Shown here in pieces: positions 1 to 7,747 of a stretch of 50,912 bases of DNA. Source of the DNA: Bacteriovoracaceae bacterium. Lineage in GTDB: Bacteria > Bdellovibrionota > Bacteriovoracia > Bacteriovoracales > Bacteriovoracaceae. Positions within the stretch are counted from its first letter, which is position 1, and the number at the start of each line of letters is the position of its first letter. The DNA lies in the NCBI GenBank assembly GCA_947441615.1, contig CANEUH010000027.1, positions 1 to 50,912 of the forward strand. Reading direction: 5' to 3'. Made by a program: the position numbers and the translations under genes. The notes beneath the pieces are model-generated. The model ran no database searches and had not been told where the DNA came from. It saw only the letters and a program-made list of their open reading frames with translations.

Positions 1-225
1 TTGATCCGCCAGTTGTTGATCCGCCAGTTGTTGATCCACCAGTTGTTGATCCACCAGTTGTTGATCCACCAGTTGTTGATCCACCAGTTGTTGATCCACC
101 AGTTGTTGATCCACCAGTTGTTGATCCACCAGTTGTTGAACCCCCAGTTGTTGATCCACCAGTTGTTGATCCACCAGTTGTTGAACCACCAGTTGTTGAT
201 CCACCAGTTGTTGAACCACCATCAG
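1..225. repeat. 15-bp tandem repeat (coding, about 14 units plus a degenerate one)
   Basis: Fourteen consecutive 15-base units of the type TTGATCCACCAGTTG (plus strand) run from 1 to 210, followed by a degenerate unit to about 225. The array continues to the left edge. On the minus strand every unit encodes G-S-T-T-G. The differences between units (GAT/GAA, CCA/CCG/CCC) all fall on third codon positions and leave the protein unchanged. Confidence 0.9.
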
Positions 226-535
226 TTCCTGAGGTTGCAGATCCATCTACACCTCCATTGGAATTACCACCAGAAGTGGTAGAACCGGTGGTACTTCCAT
301 TTGTACCACCGTTAGTACCACTATCAACTCCACCTTGAGTTCCTCCATTCCCTCCACCACTTGCTCCGCCTTGAGACCCATTGTCGGCCGATCCAGTGGT
401 CGATGTGGGGTCATTTTGGAATGGATTATCTAAATACTGTTTCTGATAAAAATCTTCTTTGTTACAGCTTGAAATCACTAAGCTGAACGAAAGAGAAAAA
501 ATCAAATTGGTTAAACTTGAAACTCCGGTCTTCAT
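1..535 (-). CDS. Partial repeat-rich lipoprotein (3' end outside window)
   Basis: Reading down from an ATG at 535, the minus strand stays open for 178 codons to the window edge, so the gene is cut by the left boundary. The N-terminus is a lipoprotein signal (hydrophobic stretch, then V-I-S-S-C lipobox near residue 21), so the product should be lipid-anchored after export. A Gly/Ser/Thr/Asn-rich linker follows, and from about residue 104 onward it is a run of five-residue G-S-T-T-G units. The start is supported by an AGGAG Shine-Dalgarno 7 bases upstream. I do not recognise the family; the visible part is low-complexity and probably a stalk or linker carrying an unseen domain. The plus-strand frame here is only its antisense. 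Confidence 0.8.
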   Translation of the reverse strand, partial: MKTGVSSLTNLIFSLSFSLVISSCNKEDFYQKQYLDNPFQNDPTSTTGSADNGSQGGASGGGNGGTQGGVDSGTNGGTNGSTTGSTTSGGNSNGGVDGSATSGTDGGSTTGGSTTGGSTTGGSTTGGSTTGGSTTGGSTTGGSTTGGSTTGGSTTGGSTTGGSTTGGSTTGGSTTGGS

Positions 536-850
536 GACTAGACTCCTATAGGAGCGTAAGGCGATAAAAGTTTATTCTGCTTCTAGTTGAAACTACGTTT
601 TACTAAAAACAGACTTTTTGGCCCTGCGGTTTTTATCGATTTTGGTACCAACTTACGTGCAACTTGAATTAACGTCCAACGACAAAATCGATGAAAAAAA
701 TTTCATTACTTGGCGAGATTCTACTCTTTAGAAAATTTTTAACAATCAGGATTTAGAAAAAAATTTGAAAGTCCTACAAGTTCAAAACCTTTATAAACGC
801 TCTGCCAACTAATGATGACGGCCTTCGGTTTTAGCGCAAATTTTTTAAGG
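536..850. other. Gene-free stretch between two minus-strand lipoprotein genes
   Basis: No convincing open frame in 315 bases. It must hold the promoter of the repeat lipoprotein, but I could not fix a clear -35/-10 pair. The palindrome CTCCTATAGGAG at 543-554 includes the Shine-Dalgarno of that gene and could fold into a small hairpin with a TATA loop that hides it. No strong terminator is visible after the gene ending at 851. Confidence 0.5.
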
Positions 851-1417
851 CTAGAAGCCCACTGTCGAGTTTAACCATTTGTATTTACGTCTCTTGATGA
901 GCTTTCTTCGGAAGGTTTTCCAGTCATCACCGATGACAAGTTCGCAAGAACCTTGGCTAGATGTGAGTTCATGGCGATTAAAAAACTTCATTTTCTTCAA
1001 GCTATCAATGCTAGATTGATTTGTTTGAGGACACCCAAGGAGGTAGGTGCCAGCGTAAATTATTTTCTTAGGTGTAACTTTAAAAGTAAATTTCTTTGAA
1101 GAACTCATAAGACTATAAAAAGTTCCATTCAATTCTATTCCAGTTAGTTCCCAGACTCCCTCAGAAAGCGGAATTAATCTGGAATCTCTTCTTAACCTGA
1201 TCTCTATGTCGTGATCAGAAGTTATATTCTCAAACACCAGGTCAAACTCTTCCTTTGAAATTGAATCAAACATCACACCATATAAGGGTTTAGGAATTTT
1301 ATTATCCACCCTCTGGCGAGACTTTTTAGCTACTTGAGTCCTATCAGTCTTGGTATGATGAGAGGCACATGAGAATAGAAAGAAAGACAAAACAATTATT
1401 TTTAATAGAAAATTCAT
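851..1417 (-). CDS. Hypothetical lipoprotein
   Basis: 188 residues. The N-terminus is a lipoprotein signal: two positive-to-hydrophobic turns, then F-L-F-S-C with the lipidated Cys at about residue 17, followed by a polar S-H-H linker. The rest is a mixed alpha/beta-looking, Lys/Arg-rich domain ending in a basic tail, and I do not recognise it. There is no Shine-Dalgarno before the ATG. Instead a CATAAT box ends exactly 6 bases upstream with TTGACC 17 bases further up, so the transcript should start at the ATG. It is divergent from rlmN, with only 94 bases between the two starts. Confidence 0.75.
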   Translation of the reverse strand: MNFLLKIIVLSFFLFSCASHHTKTDRTQVAKKSRQRVDNKIPKPLYGVMFDSISKEEFDLVFENITSDHDIEIRLRRDSRLIPLSEGVWELTGIELNGTFYSLMSSSKKFTFKVTPKKIIYAGTYLLGCPQTNQSSIDSLKKMKFFNRHELTSSQGSCELVIGDDWKTFRRKLIKRRKYKWLNSTVGF

Positions 1418-1423
1418 AGGCTT

Positions 1424-1452
1424 ATTATGCTTTCTGGAATCGAATAGGTCAA
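1424..1452 (-). promoter_or_regulatory. Predicted leaderless promoter of the 851-1417 lipoprotein
   Basis: On the minus strand: -35 TTGACC (1452-1447), 17-base spacer, -10 CATAAT (1429-1424), then 6 bases to the ATG at 1417. The expected start point (7 bases past the -10) is the A of ATG. Confidence 0.65.
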
Positions 1453-1497
1453 TATTCTGTATCGAGTAAGATTGAGGACAATCCTAAAATCATCGAT

Positions 1498-1503
1498 TAT
1501 AAT
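1498..1503 (+). promoter_or_regulatory. -10 element of rlmN, predicted near-leaderless
   Basis: A perfect TATAAT ends 8 bases before the rlmN ATG (1512), predicting a transcript start near 1510. No Shine-Dalgarno lies between. The -35 is weak (AGGACA at 1475-1480, 17-base spacing). Confidence 0.5.
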
Positions 1504-1511
1504 GCGCCAAA

Positions 1512-2564
1512 ATGAACAATTCAGTCTACTCACTTTCCACTTTTAATTGGCAAAAGCTTCTCCATGAATGGGAAGAATCATCACTCGTTTTACCATTTTT
1601 ACTCGATGGACTTTATAAGGATAGAAGTATCTGGGAGAAACATCTATCAAAAAAATTGGTAGAAAATATTGAGAAGAATTACAATCTAAATCTTCCTACA
1701 ATATCGACTGTCCAGGAAGCTCAAGATGGTACAATAAAGTTCTTAGTAAAATTCATTGATGGTTTTGAAGTAGAAACTGTTCTCATCCCCTTCCATAAAA
1801 GATTCACTGTATGTCTATCAACCCAGGTTGGTTGTGCTATGAATTGTAGTTTTTGCTACACTGGGACTCAGGGATACAAAAGGAACCTCTCAAGTGGGGA
1901 AATTGTTTCACAATATCTTCTTGCAAGAAAATGGTTAAAAGATAAAAGTCCCACTTCTCTTGACCCAAGTATTGTTTTTATGGGCCAAGGTGAACCTTTG
2001 CACAATGTTGATGAGGTAAAAAATGCTATCGAAATTTTAAATGATCCCAAGATGATCGGTATTGGTAAAAGGCAAATGACTCTTTCGACTGTTGGTCATT
2101 TATCTGGAATTCATAAAATTAAAGACTTCCCACAAATTAATTTTGCGCTTTCTCTCCATTCACCATTTCAGGAAGAAAGATCGAAACTCATCCCTATAAA
2201 TGAGAGCAATCGCCTTATCGAAGTCATTCAAGCCTTGGATGAAATCCCTCTACTTCCTCGCCAATTTATTACCTACGAGTATCTTTTGATAAAAGACTTT
2301 AATATGAGTGATAAGCATGTTGAAGGGCTTACAACGTTACTCAAAAAGAGAAAAGCCATCATCAATTTAATTCCATTTAATCCCTTCCCCGGAAGTCAGT
2401 GGCAGAGACCAGGTGCGGATGAAATTGAGTCATTTAAGAATAAATTAGTTGCAAATAAATTACGGGTCATGATTAGAACGACAAAGGGTGCTGAAATCTT
2501 AGCTGCCTGCGGGCAACTCAAAGTAAATAAACTAGCGAGGGATAAAGATGCTAGATCAGAATGA
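1512..2564 (+). CDS. rlmN: Dual-specificity 23S rRNA/tRNA adenine-C2 methyltransferase (RlmN)
   Basis: 350 residues, the usual length. RlmN is a cytoplasmic radical-SAM enzyme that methylates A2503 of 23S rRNA and A37 of some tRNAs. Visible here: the C-x3-C-x2-C cluster motif (C108, C112, C115), the M-G-Q-G-E-P SAM-binding motif, and a C-terminal Cys (C333, in A-A-C-G-Q) matching the family's methyl-carrying cysteine. The N-terminal helical RNA-binding part is present. It overlaps tcdA by 17 bases, so the two are co-transcribed. RlmN is preferred over Cfr because of housekeeping context and overall sequence. Confidence 0.93.
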   Translation: MNNSVYSLSTFNWQKLLHEWEESSLVLPFLLDGLYKDRSIWEKHLSKKLVENIEKNYNLNLPTISTVQEAQDGTIKFLVKFIDGFEVETVLIPFHKRFTVCLSTQVGCAMNCSFCYTGTQGYKRNLSSGEIVSQYLLARKWLKDKSPTSLDPSIVFMGQGEPLHNVDEVKNAIEILNDPKMIGIGKRQMTLSTVGHLSGIHKIKDFPQINFALSLHSPFQEERSKLIPINESNRLIEVIQALDEIPLLPRQFITYEYLLIKDFNMSDKHVEGLTTLLKKRKAIINLIPFNPFPGSQWQRPGADEIESFKNKLVANKLRVMIRTTKGAEILAACGQLKVNKLARDKDARSE

Positions 2565-3336
2565 TTACTACTCCCGCTTTGGTGGGATAGGAAGACTCAT
2601 TGGGATAAAAGGTCTGGAGAAAATTAAACGCTCCAGGGTCCTAATTATTGGTATTGGTGGAGTTGGTTCTTGGGTCGCAGAATCCCTCAGTCGAACAGGT
2701 ATCGGATTCATGACTTTAGTAGATCTTGATGATGTATGTGTGACTAATATCAATCGTCAGGTTCACGCCATCAATTCAACTGTTGGCCAGTTTAAAGTGG
2801 ATGTTATGAAATCTCGTGTTAGAGATATAAATCCATTTTGTGAAATAGATACAAAGCAATGTTTTTTTAATCCCAAGAATCTCGTTGAAATCTTTGATAA
2901 AAATTATGACTTTGTGATTGATGCTTGTGATGATTTTACGAATAAATGCTTTCTCATCGACCACTGTAGGAAAAATAATATTCCACTGGCCGTGATGGGT
3001 GGCGCCGGTGGGAAAATTGACCCCGAACAAATTCGAGTGACCGATATGTCTATTTCATCAAACGATCGATTGCTTGCGAGACTTAGAAAAAAATTACGCC
3101 AGGACTTTTCATTTCCTTCTGAGACTGAAGGAGCATTTGGAGTTTGGGCCGTCTGGTCACATGAAAGGGCCGTTTACCCTACTGCTGATGGGTGCTTAAC
3201 TTTTAAGCCACCTGGAATGGCAAAAAATATGGATTGCGAAGAGGGATTTGGCTCGGCCAGTTTTGTCACAGGGGCATTTGCCTTTGCCGCCTCTTCACTC
3301 GTGATTAAAGAATTAACAAAAGAATTTAGACCATGA
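2548..3336 (+). CDS. tcdA: tRNA threonylcarbamoyladenosine dehydratase (TcdA/CsdL, YgdL)
   Basis: 262 residues, close to the 268 of E. coli TcdA. An E1-like ThiF/MoeB fold that uses ATP to cyclise t6A37 of tRNAs to ct6A. The nucleotide-binding G-I-G-G-V-G-S-W motif is near residues 36-43, followed by the acidic V-D-L-D-D turn and N-R-Q, and later the D-A-C-D-D motif. It starts inside the 3' end of rlmN and overlaps the next gene by 4 bases, giving a small tRNA/rRNA-modification operon. Distinguished from MoeB and ThiF by lack of zinc-binding CxxC pairs and by the TcdA-like start (R-F-G-G-I-G-R). Confidence 0.9.
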   Translation: MLDQNDYYSRFGGIGRLIGIKGLEKIKRSRVLIIGIGGVGSWVAESLSRTGIGFMTLVDLDDVCVTNINRQVHAINSTVGQFKVDVMKSRVRDINPFCEIDTKQCFFNPKNLVEIFDKNYDFVIDACDDFTNKCFLIDHCRKNNIPLAVMGGAGGKIDPEQIRVTDMSISSNDRLLARLRKKLRQDFSFPSETEGAFGVWAVWSHERAVYPTADGCLTFKPPGMAKNMDCEEGFGSASFVTGAFAFAASSLVIKELTKEFRP

Positions 3337-3683
3337 TGACATTTTTTAAAAAATTAAAAGACTTTATCCTTAACACTTCTAACGATGAAAGGATTCCCTC
3401 GAGTGATAAGAAAATAATCCTGGCACTTGTTGCCCTCATGATTTCGCCTTTCGATATTATTCCAGATTGGATCCCAGTCTTTGGGTTACTTGACGACGTC
3501 ATTATACTTTCTATTGTTTTAGATTATTTCTTTACGGTTTTAGATAGCAGAATCCTCTTATCTCACTTCCCATGGGATATGAAGGCCTATGCTAGGCTCA
3601 GGGCCTTTGCTAAGGCCATGCAAATATTTGTTCCAAGATTTATAAAGAAGAAGCTATGGAAATATGTGGGAGACCCGTATTAG
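3333..3683 (+). CDS. DUF1232 (YkvA-like) membrane-associated protein
   Basis: 116 residues. The centre carries the DUF1232 signature: a hydrophobic segment, then S-P-F-D-I-I-P-D-W-I-P and G-L-L-D-D-V (about residues 38-56). This short conserved domain of unknown function is usually membrane-associated. The ATG overlaps the tcdA stop by 4 bases. The C-terminus is basic. The stop codon overlaps that of the convergent gene at 3680. No enzymatic residues can be assigned. Confidence 0.8.
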   Translation: MMTFFKKLKDFILNTSNDERIPSSDKKIILALVALMISPFDIIPDWIPVFGLLDDVIILSIVLDYFFTVLDSRILLSHFPWDMKAYARLRAFAKAMQIFVPRFIKKKLWKYVGDPY

Positions 3684-4024
3684 TCTTTGTCGCGGTATTC
3701 TGGAACAATCTTTTTAACTTCATTTTGTATTGTTTTAAATTGTTCACCATCTAGATCGATACCATTAACTTCCTCAATTTTATTATTAGAGGGAGTGACA
3801 GATGCAGGTGAACGAGAGGCAACTGCGGCGGCCTCTTGATTGATTTTTGACCATTGGTCGGGAGACATTGACTTCATTCGAATTTTAACTTTTTCGGCTT
3901 CAGTGGCGGATATAACATTTTCTCGGACCATCTGCTGAAGCATACTCTCCACATGCTGAGGTTCAACCTCGGCCCGAAGATTAAAAACACCGATCAACAT
4001 TAATAATGAACACATTAACTTCAT
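3680..4024 (-). CDS. Small exported protein, unknown function
   Basis: About 114 residues from the ATG at 4024, chosen because it has AGAGG 7 bases upstream and gives a clean signal peptide (M-K-L-M-C-S-L-L then A-E). A start at 4042 is possible in frame but would add six residues before the signal. The mature part is helical and charged (M-L-Q-Q-M-V, K-V-K-I-R-M-K) with a Ser/Ala/Pro stretch. No family recognised. A TCACC/GGTGA inverted repeat sits just upstream (4034-4056). Confidence 0.65.
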   Translation of the reverse strand: MKLMCSLLMLIGVFNLRAEVEPQHVESMLQQMVRENVISATEAEKVKIRMKSMSPDQWSKINQEAAAVASRSPASVTPSNNKIEEVNGIDLDGEQFKTIQNEVKKIVPEYRDKD

Positions 4025-4148
4025 AGTTAGTCCTCTCACCAAAGCTTTATCGGTGAAAGGGCATTAACTCTTTAAAACGAATAGTTAACTAAACCAGTTA
4101 AGATATATGGAGCTCATTCTTAGAACTTAGGGATAGAATGAGAAGAAA

Positions 4149-4625
4149 CTAAGTAAATGAAATTACTTTATACAGACGAGTTTCTTTGGGTGTTTCGACT
4201 TCGAATTCATCACCGGATTTAAGTCCCAGGAGGCCGTCTCCAATAGGCGAAAAAACAGATACAACAAGTACCGTCTCTTCTTTGACTTTAACCATGGTTC
4301 CGCCGGCAGTAGGAATCAAAAAATATTTTCTTAACTGGTTTTTATGAGAGAGTTCAACCAAGGCACCAATACAAACCTCACCCAATCGCATCGAGGCGTT
4401 GATATCAACATCTTCTAAAATTTGAACCTCAAGCTTAAGCTCCTCCACTCTCTTGGCCTCAGCACTAGCAAGATAAGAGGCCTCTAAAGCGCGGGTATCA
4501 TACTTACTTTCTGCTTTAAATTCTTGATCTGTAGCAAATTGAAAGTTGGATTTAGCAGAGGATTCTAAGGCGAGAAGTTCTTCCCTCGCCTTAGATAAGA
4601 GTTCATCTAAAATAAGTTTTTTCAA
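4149..4625 (-). CDS. GreA/GreB-family transcription elongation factor-like protein
   Basis: 158 residues. Layout matches GreA: an N-terminal helical hairpin (about residues 1-75) and a C-terminal FKBP-like domain with the family ending S-P-I-G-D-G-L-L-G-L-K-S-G-D-E (about 127-141). Gre factors bind the RNA polymerase secondary channel and stimulate cleavage of backtracked RNA. The hairpin tip is not obviously the acidic D-E pair of classic GreA, so this may be a divergent paralogue. The start is TTG at 4625, directly abutting the TAG of the upstream gene, so the pair is translationally coupled. Confidence 0.75.
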   Translation of the reverse strand: MKKLILDELLSKAREELLALESSAKSNFQFATDQEFKAESKYDTRALEASYLASAEAKRVEELKLEVQILEDVDINASMRLGEVCIGALVELSHKNQLRKYFLIPTAGGTMVKVKEETVLVVSVFSPIGDGLLGLKSGDEFEVETPKETRLYKVISFT

Positions 4626-5132
4626 CTAGGCCCCACAGCATTTTTTAAACTTTTTACCTGAACCACAAGAGCACGGATCGTTTCTCCCAATCTTGGGTTC
4701 AAGCCTTTTTACCGGTTGCGCCCCATGGATCTGACCTTCTTTAAATTTCCATTCATCATTTTGCTTTGTAAAAAGTGAAGTCTCATGATGCTTTAACTCA
4801 GTCCCGCTCGCCTTATCTTTGTAGTGGGCAACAAATTCAACAATTCCCGTATGATCGTTAGCTTCACCTTTCTGAGTTCGTTTAATCTCTAACCCGAGCC
4901 ACTCAGAGCTATCCGCCCATTTTAATGCTTCTTCTTTATTAAAAACTTCATCTGGTGTTGATACCTGAGTCTTCTCAATATAGCTGATATTTTTTACAAC
5001 ATAAGCCGTATATCTAGCTCTCATCAAGGCCTCTGTTGTAGGCGCCTGAGAAAGACCATCCACATAAGGTTTACAACATTTATCAAAATCAATTTTCGCT
5101 TGATCCAATAATCTACAAGGACATACAGACAT
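4626..5132 (-). CDS. YchJ-family protein with C-terminal SEC-C zinc motif
   Basis: 168 residues. The N-terminus has the YchJ/UPF0225 pattern C-P-C ... C-C-K-P-Y followed by [10 protein letters not shown] (about 4-48), an NTF2-like middle, and a SEC-C tail ([16 protein letters not shown]) that binds zinc. Function of the family is not established; the SEC-C motif is shared with SecA and binds zinc and ribosome or SecB partners. Good Shine-Dalgarno (AGGAG, 6-base spacing). First gene of a two-gene unit with the Gre-like factor. Confidence 0.85.
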   Translation of the reverse strand: MSVCPCRLLDQAKIDFDKCCKPYVDGLSQAPTTEALMRARYTAYVVKNISYIEKTQVSTPDEVFNKEEALKWADSSEWLGLEIKRTQKGEANDHTGIVEFVAHYKDKASGTELKHHETSLFTKQNDEWKFKEGQIHGAQPVKRLEPKIGRNDPCSCGSGKKFKKCCGA

Positions 5133-5202
5133 ACTCTTCTCCTATGAATTGAACTATTATCAAGGTAAGATGGTAAAGATTCAATGAACAAAATGGTGAT
5201 GC

Positions 5203-7509
5203 ATGAAGCAAAATGAGAAGATAATTCTTCCAATTGACTCCCACATTCCAGAAATACTTGAGGCCGTAAAGAACTACTCTACTATTATAGTCAAGGCTTC
5301 ACCAGGGTCGGGTAAAACGACCCGTTTACCATGGGCCTTATCACAAGAAATAAAACGTAAAATTGTAGTACTTGAGCCAAGAAGATTAGCGGCCAAATTG
5401 GCAGCGAAAAGAATTGCTGAAGAAAATGGACTCCGCTTAGGTGAAGAAATTGGGTATCACTTTAGATTCGAAAAAAATTTTCAAGAAGATTCTAAAGTCA
5501 TTTTTTATACAGAGGGTACGTTTTTAAAAAAATTTTTAAATGATCCCTTCTTAAAAGATATTGATATGGTGATCCTTGATGAATTTCATGAAAGACACCT
5601 CGAAACGGATTTAGCTCTTGCACTCTTACGGGACCTACAACAAAAAAAAGAATTAAAAATTCTACTCATGTCAGCAACTATTGAAACTGAGATTGAGGAA
5701 CAATTTCAAAATTGTAAAAGTATAGAAATTGAGGCCAAGCAATACCCTGTAGAAATAAAATATCTTCCGAATCAACCTAGTATTATTAGTATGCCTCTCG
5801 AATTAAAGGTTAAGAGAACAATTGATGAAACATCTGGAGATACATTGGTATTTTTACCAGGCATGAGAGAGATGCTAAAAACGAAAGAAGTTTTAAGTGA
5901 TTTCCAGAATGTACTACTACTACACGCAGACTTATCAAAAGATGAGCAGGAAAGGGCACTGTTACCATCAAATGAACGAAAGATCATTTTGTCCACAAAT
6001 ATAGCAGAAAGCTCATTAACAATTCCAGGGATCAAGACTGTCATAGATTCAGGTATTCAAAGAGAGTCTTGGTACTCTCCATGGAATAGCCTAAAGCATA
6101 TTCATGATGTGCCAGTGACTAAATCTTCTGCCATTCAAAGATCTGGAAGAGCAGGAAGGACAGGTCCTGGAGTGTGTTATCGTCTTTATAGTGAGTTTGA
6201 TTTCAATGAGAGAAAAAGCTATACAGTTCCCGAAATAGATAAAAGAGATCTAACTGATATTTGCCTTCTTGTAACAGCTACGGGACTCTCACCTAAATGG
6301 CCCAAACAACCCGATTTAGATAAATGGCAAAAAGCTATTGAGTTATTAACAAAATTAGGAGCGATAAAGGAGGGAAAAATAACAATCACAGGAAAAAGGA
6401 TGATTGAATACCCTCTTGATTCAAGAATCGCTAGAGTCTTAATCTCTGGAGAGAACTTAGAACTAAAATCAAAAGAAAAACTTTTGAAATTCATCTGTAA
6501 TGATATTGAACAAGACAAATCAGGATCATTGTTAAAAAGATTACATTTTTATCTCAATCTTCAGGGAAGCAAAGGGTTTCCATGGGAAAAATGTCTATTG
6601 ACTGGTTTTATTGATCAAGTTGCAAAATACCGCTCAAAACAAAAAGACTTCATCCATTACTCTGGAAAAATCATTAAAGCACACCATAGTGTAAATAACT
6701 TAGAAGATGGTTTTTATCTTATCTTAAATATTACTCAACGCCAGGAAGCGATTCAGGTCATATCTGTCTGGGAAGAATGGTTTTGGGAAATAGAACCCTT
6801 TCCAATTCAAGAAGAAGTTGATTTTGAAGTTGGTGAACAAATCATATTAAAAGAAAAAACTAAAATTGGAAGTATCGTATTAGAGGAAAATCAAATTAAA
6901 CCAACTTGGAGTTCATTGGATTCAAAAATCAAAGATAAACTCCAAATACAATTAAATAATATTTCTCTTAAAAAAATTGAAACACTTAAATCAAATCCGA
7001 AATTTGAAAAGTTAAGTTTCTGGGCGCTTCAAAATAATATTCTACTCTCTTCAATTATCGATTCTTTCAGCATTTCTTCCTACTTTTCTGGGAATGATCG
7101 GCTTAGTTGGGAAAACTTTGAAGAATTTTTTATCCAATTTCTTGAAAATGAATTGGGTGCATCTGATATTGAGAAGCAATTACCTTCTAAAATTCATCTC
7201 GGTGGAAAAAAAGAGCTCACTATACATTATCCCATAGGTCTTGCTCCTTATCTTGAAGCCCCTATCCAAGATTTCTATGGATTAAGTGAAACGCCAAAAA
7301 TAATGTCTGGAAAAATCTCACTAACAATCAAATTATTAGGCCCCCATAAGCGCCCTATTCAAATTACCAAAGATTTAAAAAGTTTTTGGCAGAAGACTTA
7401 TAAAGAGATGAAAAAAGAATATGAGAGAGATTATCCGAGGCATTATTGGCCTGAAAATCCATGGGAAGCAAAACCATTTTTACTGAAATCCCATATCCCT
7501 AAAGCCTAG
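5203..7509 (+). CDS. hrpB: ATP-dependent RNA helicase HrpB (DEAH family)
   Basis: 768 residues. Walker A P-G-S-G-K-T-T (34-40), Walker B D-E-F-H (from about 126; HrpB commonly has F in place of A), motif III S-A-T (about 157), motif VI Q-R-S-G-R-A-G-R-T-G (about 311-320), a helicase-associated domain, and the HrpB C-terminal block ending Y-P-R-H-Y-W-P-E-N-P-W. A cytoplasmic DExH helicase of poorly known substrate. GGTGAT just before the ATG can serve as a downstream-shifted Shine-Dalgarno. The last 11 bases overlap the convergent DUF1653 gene. Confidence 0.93.
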   Translation: MKQNEKIILPIDSHIPEILEAVKNYSTIIVKASPGSGKTTRLPWALSQEIKRKIVVLEPRRLAAKLAAKRIAEENGLRLGEEIGYHFRFEKNFQEDSKVIFYTEGTFLKKFLNDPFLKDIDMVILDEFHERHLETDLALALLRDLQQKKELKILLMSATIETEIEEQFQNCKSIEIEAKQYPVEIKYLPNQPSIISMPLELKVKRTIDETSGDTLVFLPGMREMLKTKEVLSDFQNVLLLHADLSKDEQERALLPSNERKIILSTNIAESSLTIPGIKTVIDSGIQRESWYSPWNSLKHIHDVPVTKSSAIQRSGRAGRTGPGVCYRLYSEFDFNERKSYTVPEIDKRDLTDICLLVTATGLSPKWPKQPDLDKWQKAIELLTKLGAIKEGKITITGKRMIEYPLDSRIARVLISGENLELKSKEKLLKFICNDIEQDKSGSLLKRLHFYLNLQGSKGFPWEKCLLTGFIDQVAKYRSKQKDFIHYSGKIIKAHHSVNNLEDGFYLILNITQRQEAIQVISVWEEWFWEIEPFPIQEEVDFEVGEQIILKEKTKIGSIVLEENQIKPTWSSLDSKIKDKLQIQLNNISLKKIETLKSNPKFEKLSFWALQNNILLSSIIDSFSISSYFSGNDRLSWENFEEFFIQFLENELGASDIEKQLPSKIHLGGKKELTIHYPIGLAPYLEAPIQDFYGLSETPKIMSGKISLTIKLLGPHKRPIQITKDLKSFWQKTYKEMKKEYERDYPRHYWPENPWEAKPFLLKSHIPKA

Positions 7510-7747
7510 TACGGCCTTTTTGATCTCCAATATATTTAAAGCGAGGAGTAAGTTTATTCTCAATTTCAACAGACTCTAAAAACATTGAAAGAGGACGGAC
7601 CCAAATTTTTCCTTCACTATTCTCGTAAAGGCATTCGTAAATGACCATCCACTCCAGGGTTTCTGAATGCCTTGCAAGATCTCTCACAATATAGTTCTTG
7701 CCCTTATAGTGCTGATAAATTCCACCGATGATTAAATTATTTACCAT
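7499..7747 (-). CDS. DUF1653 protein, last gene of the dab operon
   Basis: 82 residues, essentially one DUF1653 domain: G-G-I-Y-Q-H-Y-K-G-K-N-Y, then R-D-L-A-R-H-S-E-T-L-E and the V-Y-E-C-L-Y block, ending with W-V-R-P-L-S-M-F. It is a small beta-rich domain of unknown function. Its ATG overlaps the stop of the upstream membrane gene by 7 bases, so it is probably translated with the DAB operon; whether that is functional or accidental is not known. A basic C-terminal extension (G-D-Q-K-G-R-T-R-L) overlaps hrpB. Confidence 0.8.
   Translation of the reverse strand: MVNNLIIGGIYQHYKGKNYIVRDLARHSETLEWMVIYECLYENSEGKIWVRPLSMFLESVEIENKLTPRFKYIGDQKGRTRL

Noticed and set aside
1..225. CRISPR array
   Set aside because: Units are 15 bases, contiguous and without spacers, and they encode protein.
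1..282. Plus-strand frame with I-H-Q-L-L repeats
   Set aside because: It is the antisense of the repeat lipoprotein on the minus strand, which has a signal peptide, lipobox and Shine-Dalgarno and whose unit-to-unit changes are all synonymous.
543..554. Palindrome CTCCTATAGGAG as a regulator operator
   Set aside because: Its right half is simply the Shine-Dalgarno; the hairpin is too small to call with confidence.
5024..5233. Minus-strand frame of 69 codons
   Set aside because: Overlaps the YchJ-like gene in another frame and the hrpB start; composition is not protein-like.
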